DNA from: Epiperipatus broadwayi | Taxonomy: Eukaryota; Onychophora; Udeonychophora; Euonychophora; Peripatidae | Length of the DNA stretch: 64,000 nt | Assembly: GCA_028023455.1 (NCBI GenBank) | Contig: JAQFVV010012497.1 | Coordinates: 2,356,001-2,420,000, forward strand | Direction of reading: 5' to 3' | Shown: piece by piece, positions 58,890 through 64,000 of the stretch | How positions within the stretch are numbered: position 1 is the stretch's first letter | Layout of the letters: the number at the start of each line of letters is the position of its first letter | Program-made: the position numbers and the translations under genes | The notes under the pieces: generated by a model | Databases searched by the model: none | Told to the model about the DNA's origin: nothing | The model's input: only the letters and a program-made list of their open reading frames with translations

Positions 58890-59190
58890 GTTCATTTTTT
58901 TTTCTCCTTCTTCTTATCCCATTTTAATAAAAGCCATTTCAATAGATCCACTATGCTAATCTGATGGTCTTCAATTTCTAAACCAAAATCATTAATTCTT
59001 TCAATCTCTTTAATTTCTAAATGTCTTTTACTCTTAACCAATCCTTTTTCAAAATCTTATATTTCAAAAAATAAGTGCTTAATACTATTTCTCTCATCTA
59101 CACATATACTACATCTACAATGCAAATTCTCATTCAATTTTTGTCTTCTTTCCTTAGTATTTAAAGCTCCTGCCTTGCCCCAAGTAATAA
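58890..59190 (-). pseudogene. LINE C-terminal remnant with Cys motif
   Basis: The minus strand reads TWGKAGALNTKERRQKLNEN, then LHCRCSICVDERNSIKHLFF, and after one stop LEIKEIERINDFGLEIEDHQ and LLKWLLLKW to a TGA near 58890. The CxCxxC...IKHLFFE pattern is typical of the C-terminal zinc-binding segment of LINE ORF2 proteins. Only this tail is present. Confidence 0.55.
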
Positions 59191-59590
59191 TAAATACACT
59201 TTTTATAATGACATTCTTTTATATTTTATATAAATTTGCAGTGATGATATATATTTTTGGTGGAAATATTTTTATATTTAAATTCAATCCCAAACCTTAC
59301 CTAAAATGTTGTACAATGTCAAATTTCAAGTTGTTTTAAAGTGAGTGGAAATATAACTTCCTCAGTCAAAAAAACAAAATAACACCTGTTACTGACAGTG
59401 TTTTTGGATACAGTGAAGCCATAACATATACTATATCAATATACAATACTTCAATTATGCATTATTCCAAAAAAAATGAAAAGCAAAAAAACTAAAAACA
59501 TTAAAATTCATAAATTTAATAAATATAACAAAGTAGTAGTAGACATTTTCCATTTCAAATCATGTGTATATAATCATGTTCATTAACATT

Positions 59591-59790
59591 TTTCTGGTTT
59601 ATGTTGAAAGTACACATGTCTTATTATTCATTTTATTATCCTTTCTGAATTTGATATGTTCAGTATTTCATGTTATAATAAAATGCTTTCTCAATACTTT
59701 TCTGGTTTATGTTGAAAATACATACATTTTATTATTCATTTTATTATCCTTTCTAAATTTGATGTGTTCAGTATTTCATGTTATAAAATG
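59591..59790 (+). repeat. 108-bp tandem duplication, two units
   Basis: TTTCTGGTTTATGTTGAAA starts at 59591 and again at 59699. The two units share TTATTATTCATTTTATTATC and GTTCAGTATTTCATG. The period is a multiple of three, which keeps an 85-codon hydrophobic frame (59564-59821) open; I take that frame to be chance. Confidence 0.8.
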
Positions 59791-60048
59791 TTTTTTTTTT
59801 ACAAAGTTAAAAGTTTTATGAATTTTAATAAAATTCATTAAATATATTTCTTAACTGACAAAATGAAAATTATTGATTTTGTAAGAAAATAAATAAAAAT
59901 TTGCAAATGGTTCTTATATTGCATGAAAAAGCTTAGGGTATGAAAAGTTTTAAACATGAATCTGAAATAAGCAATTATAAATAGAGGTGATTGTATAGAT
60001 TCTGAAATAGATATAGATTTAAAAATATCTAAACAACTAAGAAGACTA

Positions 60049-60110
60049 ATGGTAATAAGAGAGTTATTCCATTTCCTGGGGGGGGTTATTGGGGGGGGGG
60101 GGATTTCCCA
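60049..60110 (+). repeat. Poly-G tracts
   Basis: GGGGGGGG and an 11- to 12-base G run near 60079-60102; unusual in such AT-rich DNA and prone to sequencing error. Confidence 0.7.
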
Positions 60111-60184
60111 GAATAAATTAATTGTAATTAAAAGCCTGGCATTTTGCTATTCATTTTACTTTAAAAAAAAATATGATACAATTA

Positions 60185-60754
60185 TAAGGGATTTGAACAC
60201 AGACTTTCAAGATCCTTTCAGTTATCCATTCTGTCTCATACAATCAATACCCATAACCACACACATGTGAAAAAGAAAAATGATCTCCAATATACATATT
60301 TCATGCTGAACCAGCACTCATCAGTTGGTTTCAGATCATCATTCCCCATGCATATATACAATAAGTGCTCAGTTTACATTAAGATAGCACATCATCAAAC
60401 TTTAATTGACAGATTTCAATCTACTCCATTCTCCAACTCTTCAGTCATTCATACTATTGAAAATCTGATGATGAAACACCCAAATCTCTTGTTGATATCA
60501 ATATTATTACTATGCCATGATGACTTTGACCCTTCATGTATAGAAGTTTGATGACTTGCTATCTTAATATAAACTGAGCACTGATTATATATATGTGGGA
60601 GATAATCATCTGGACCAACTGAGGAATACTGGTTCACAAAATATGTATATTGGAGATCATTTATCTTTTTCATATGTGTGTAGTCATGTGTATGGATTGT
60701 ATGAGATAGAGTGGGTAGCTGAAGGGAGCTTGAGAATCTGTGTTCAAATCCCCT
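60185..60754. mobile_element. Fold-back tRNA-like element, copy 2 (longer)
   Basis: The left arm (60185 to about 60415) is an inverted match to the right arm (about 60547-60754), around a unique spacer of roughly 130 bp. Both outer ends carry TGTTCAAATCCC or its complement. The right arm has a tRNA-like stretch (GATAGAGTGGGTAGC ... TGTTCAAATCC). It shares words with copy 1 at 487-863, such as TTCATGCTRAACCAGCA.TCA and ACATATTTCATGCT. Flanks ATGATACAATTA (60173-60184) and ATCATTACATTTA (60755-60767) are alike but not identical, a possible old target duplication. Confidence 0.7.
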
Positions 60755-60767
60755 ATCATTACATTTA

Positions 60768-62559
60768 AACTCCAAATATATAAAGAATACTGTTATTAAA
60801 ACTATGATACATAAGTTTGTTATTATTTTTATTTTTTGAGTAAACAAAAAAGAATAAACATCCACGCAGTAAACATATGGAAATATTATCTCTCAATTTA
60901 AATTAAGAACTATGTTAGCATTTTTTTAAAATTTGTTCATGTTATAATGTTAATTTATATATGTATGTATTCTATTATAATCAAAGTTTATCAACAGAGT
61001 GTGAACTATTATCATACATGATGTACAATGTAAGAGAGTGGGACTTGAAATAAAATATAGTAGATATCACAGATTCACTATACACTTAAAACTTCATTTC
61101 CATCACATATTTCTGAAAAATATGAATAGATAAAATGCATTTTAGGCTGAATTAGCATTCTTGAACTGGTCATGTCATAATCTTTTATATGGCCTCATCA
61201 TTTATTCAATATTTATGAATACAAATTATTATAATCAGATTTACAAAAGATTGTGACCTGTATTTTTTTTTTTTCAGATGTTTTTATTCATACATAATTT
61301 ATTGGATGTTTTTATTCATATATAATTTATTTAAAATTATCTCAAATTTTGATTACTTTATTGTCTAGTTTAACTTTAGGCTTTTAATGTTCACATATAT
61401 TTTAAGTATGTGTGGTGAATTGAAAGTTTTAAATATATCTAAAAAATATTAAATGTGTAAAAAGTGAGATGAAATTGGATTTAATTATCAAAAACAATGT
61501 ATACATTTTTTATTGGAATATAACTGAACTAGGAATAATATGAATGGCTAGTAATAATTATTAAAATGTTCATGTGAAATGGATAGTGTCCGAATTTTGA
61601 GTGCAGAATAATTTGACAATTGTACAGTATATCAAATTGTAATTACAATAAAATCTCTCATTCTACAATCACCCCATCCCACTCCCCATCCCCAATGATA
61701 AAATAATGGTCTAGTCTTCTCTACATCTTGAAAGTTGCAAATAAGCTTTAAAAACAAAACAAAACAAAAAAAACATTTGTTTAAAAAAATACATTACTTT
61801 TCATTCACCTCCGCCTTTTAACAAACTTTTAAATAACTCAAAGGATTAAATCTCCAAAAAGGTTTCACATCAAATTGTTTATAAGATCATCTGACCCTGT
61901 TTGTTTAAAGGTATGCTACAGGGAAACCTGCACTAACTAGACCACTAGACTCATCCAACACAATTATCTATATAAATATACTAAGGAAAAGCACAAAATA
62001 TTATTCTCTTTTCCTTGATCATGAGTTGCTGTCTAGTCATAATTTTGATCTTTCCATGGCCTATATTACTCAGAGGTGATGACAGGAAAAAAAGGTAAAG
62101 GAAATTTGTCAATTGCCAAAGATATCCATGCCATTAATAAAAGACTCCAGAACTCCCTCATATCTCATTAACATGCAAATTCACCTTTAAATATTCATTC
62201 AGACCCAATTTAGTATTCAAAACTTACATTATTTACGGATGACAAATCCTCCCTTTTTATTATGCTATGATTATGATACTATATGATATCAAAAGTACTT
62301 AACTTTAAATTTTTTTTTTCTTATTCAAAATCCAACTCTGGTTTTAATTTTTTCTAGAATTACATTTTTTCCTTTCAAACCAATCATGGAACAAGACATA
62401 AGATATTGTGCTATGCTTGACATCTTTACCAACATTACAAAAAAAACGCAAACAATAACATCTTACTTTCCTAAGGAATTTTCTCCAATTTAATGTCTTT
62501 CTTAACTGCTGTCATATCAAAATTAATAAATCTATTTTTCAGTGAGATAGGATTATTGT
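60768..62559. other. Non-coding stretch before the Penelope-like relic
   Basis: No open frame of note. The less AT-rich part from about 61640 may be the 5' region of the Penelope-like element, but I see no motif to prove it. Confidence 0.35.
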
Positions 62560-64000
62560 AACACTTAAAATTACCCTATTAAAATTTGATTATAAAAAAC
62601 TTTATAATGCATACAAGGCTAATAAAAGAAGGAAAAATCATATGGTGCAACAACATCACATTCGTGTTAAAAAGAAAATTTTCTAAGAAATTCAATTTTT
62701 TAGCCTATAAACAAAAGTGTGCTTGCCTTAATCTCAATACTCCACAAAACTGGATCAATCTCTCAAACATTAAGCTCCCTGACAATGCTGCAAAAATTTT
62801 AAACTACAGTTCCAGGTTTGTTGCTGACAACTAGAACTTTCCTGAAATGGAAATTATTATTGCTGATTTTGAATCCAAATTTGAAAACAACCCTGAAAAA
62901 GAAATGATTATTCAAAGGCATTGAACATTCTAAAATATTTCCCCTGAGTTAACAATCATCAATGATCTCATAACATCACTTTCACTGGAAAGTTTATTAC
63001 CCAGAAAAACCTAATCTGTCTTAAGAAAGATAAAAGTAACAGACTAATTCTTTTAAATTGTCAATAGTTTGATTTTAAAATCAGCCAAAAACTCACTGCT
63101 TTAGGTTTTTCTGACATTCATAATTATAATTTGAAGCCAGAAAGGATCGGTTTGTCTCTTCATTTTGAGAAAACATCATGGCAAAGCACTCTCTGGTCAC
63201 GATTACTTTAAAATATATCATTCTGCTACTGTTACTTTTCAAATTTTTTCAAACATCAAATTATATAATGATAATCTTCTACCATGTCTTCTCTTCAATT
63301 TCGGTGGCTCTTATTATTACCATGCTGCTAAATTCATCGCTTCATGACTAACTGATTACTTTGGTTTTGGTGCATACAGCTTGAAATCCTCATATGACTT
63401 CAATGAATAAATCCAAAATGTATCAATTAACCACAGCTGAAAAATTTTTCACTTGATGTGAAAGAATTCTATATCTCTGTTCCTCACATTTAAATCTATT
63501 AACATCAAAAATGTACTATTGCAGCTCAATTATAATATCCACAAAAAACTTCATCATTAAAACTTTGAAATGGATCAGTGATAAAATCAATGCATCTACT
63601 AATCACAAAACTTATAAAATGAACTATGGCTTGCCTATGGGGATTCTTTCAATGGAGTCATATGTAGCCTCTATCTTTCCAAGTTTGAATGCTTAATCCT
63701 CTCTAAATTTGAACATTATCCTAATATCTGATTACACTTTAAATATATTATTGACATCTTCGTACACATTGCTAATGAAGAAACCATTCATCAAATACAT
63801 ATTGAGTTGACATCCTCAACCTCTCTTACCTGGTCTATCAAGTCCAAATATAATATCCTTCACAATTTAAAATTTCTTGATCTGGATATTGCAAGACAAC
63901 TTAACACCTTGAACTATAGAATGGTTTTAAAGCCTTTCAGCATCAGAGGGATTATACATCCTGACTCCAATACTTCTCACACTCATAAATATGCAGGTCT
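62560..64000 (+). mobile_element. Penelope-like retroelement, reverse transcriptase relic
   Basis: Pieces appear in Penelope RT order, in shifting frames: KKLYNAYKANKRRKN (about 62597); NWINLSNIKLPDNAAKIL (about 62750); LKKDKSNRLILLN (about 63020); GSYYYHAAKFIAS then FGFGAYSLKSSYDFNE (63300-63410); motif A FSLDVKEFYISVPHI (about 63449-63493); motif B GLPMG (about 63630); motif C KYIIDIFVHI (about 63740, with YxxD altered); and LKFLDLDIARQL (about 63868). The element continues past the end of the window, so a GIY-YIG endonuclease, if ever present, is not visible. Frameshifts and stops show it is dead. Confidence 0.8.

Noticed and set aside
59564-59821. 85-codon hydrophobic frame with an internal repeat
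   Set aside because: Kept open by a 108-bp tandem duplication in AT-rich DNA; no start context or similarity to suggest a gene.
60267-60865. Frames of 94 and 138 codons on opposite strands
   Set aside because: Same reason: arms of the second fold-back element, plus its unique spacer.

Overview
This is an AT-rich, CpG-poor stretch of an animal (probably invertebrate) genome made almost entirely of transposable-element relics and non-coding sequence. I found no convincing host gene. Animal origin rests on the mix of element families: an RTE-clade LINE, a Tx1/L1-like LINE with two reading frames, a Penelope-like element, hAT (ZBED/GTF2IRD2-type) and pogo/Tigger-type DNA transposons, tRNA-derived SINEs, and a Ty3/gypsy-type Gag similar in layout to arthropod elements. 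The species cannot be fixed from the sequence.

Layout. 1-2430: a minus-strand RTE-clade LINE relic, split at 487-863 by a fold-back tRNA-like element with a 14-bp target duplication. 3.7-13.6 kb: SINE fragments, a cluster of direct and inverted repeats (4585-5757), and three members of one TA-flanked transposon family (5782-6714, 7082-8264, 12739-13629), one of which keeps a transposase remnant. 16.39-22.37 kb: an almost full-length Tx1/L1-like LINE with an open ORF1 and an ORF2 broken by small tandem duplications, other frameshifts and a stop. 22.4-41 kb: mostly unassignable AT-rich DNA with scattered LINE and SINE scraps. 41409-43822: a hAT transposon relic with candidate ends. 44501-54783: a young LTR retrotransposon with about 4.3-kb LTRs and only a gag gene. 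58264-58321: a sequence that folds as a type I hammerhead ribozyme. 58.9-59.2 kb: a LINE 3' scrap. 60185-60754: a second fold-back element. 62.56-64 kb: a Penelope-like reverse transcriptase relic running off the end.

The strongest candidates for something unusual are (1) the gag-only element with giant LTRs, whose 5' LTR holds a 500-N gap that should be nearly 2.9 kb; (2) the isolated hammerhead motif; and (3) the fold-back tRNA-like elements carrying LINE-style target duplications. The elements form no pathway together. The likely functional links are trans-mobilisation: the gag-only element needs another element's Pol, the SINEs and fold-backs need a LINE, and the short TA-flanked elements need a pogo/Tigger transposase. 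All comparisons were made by eye.
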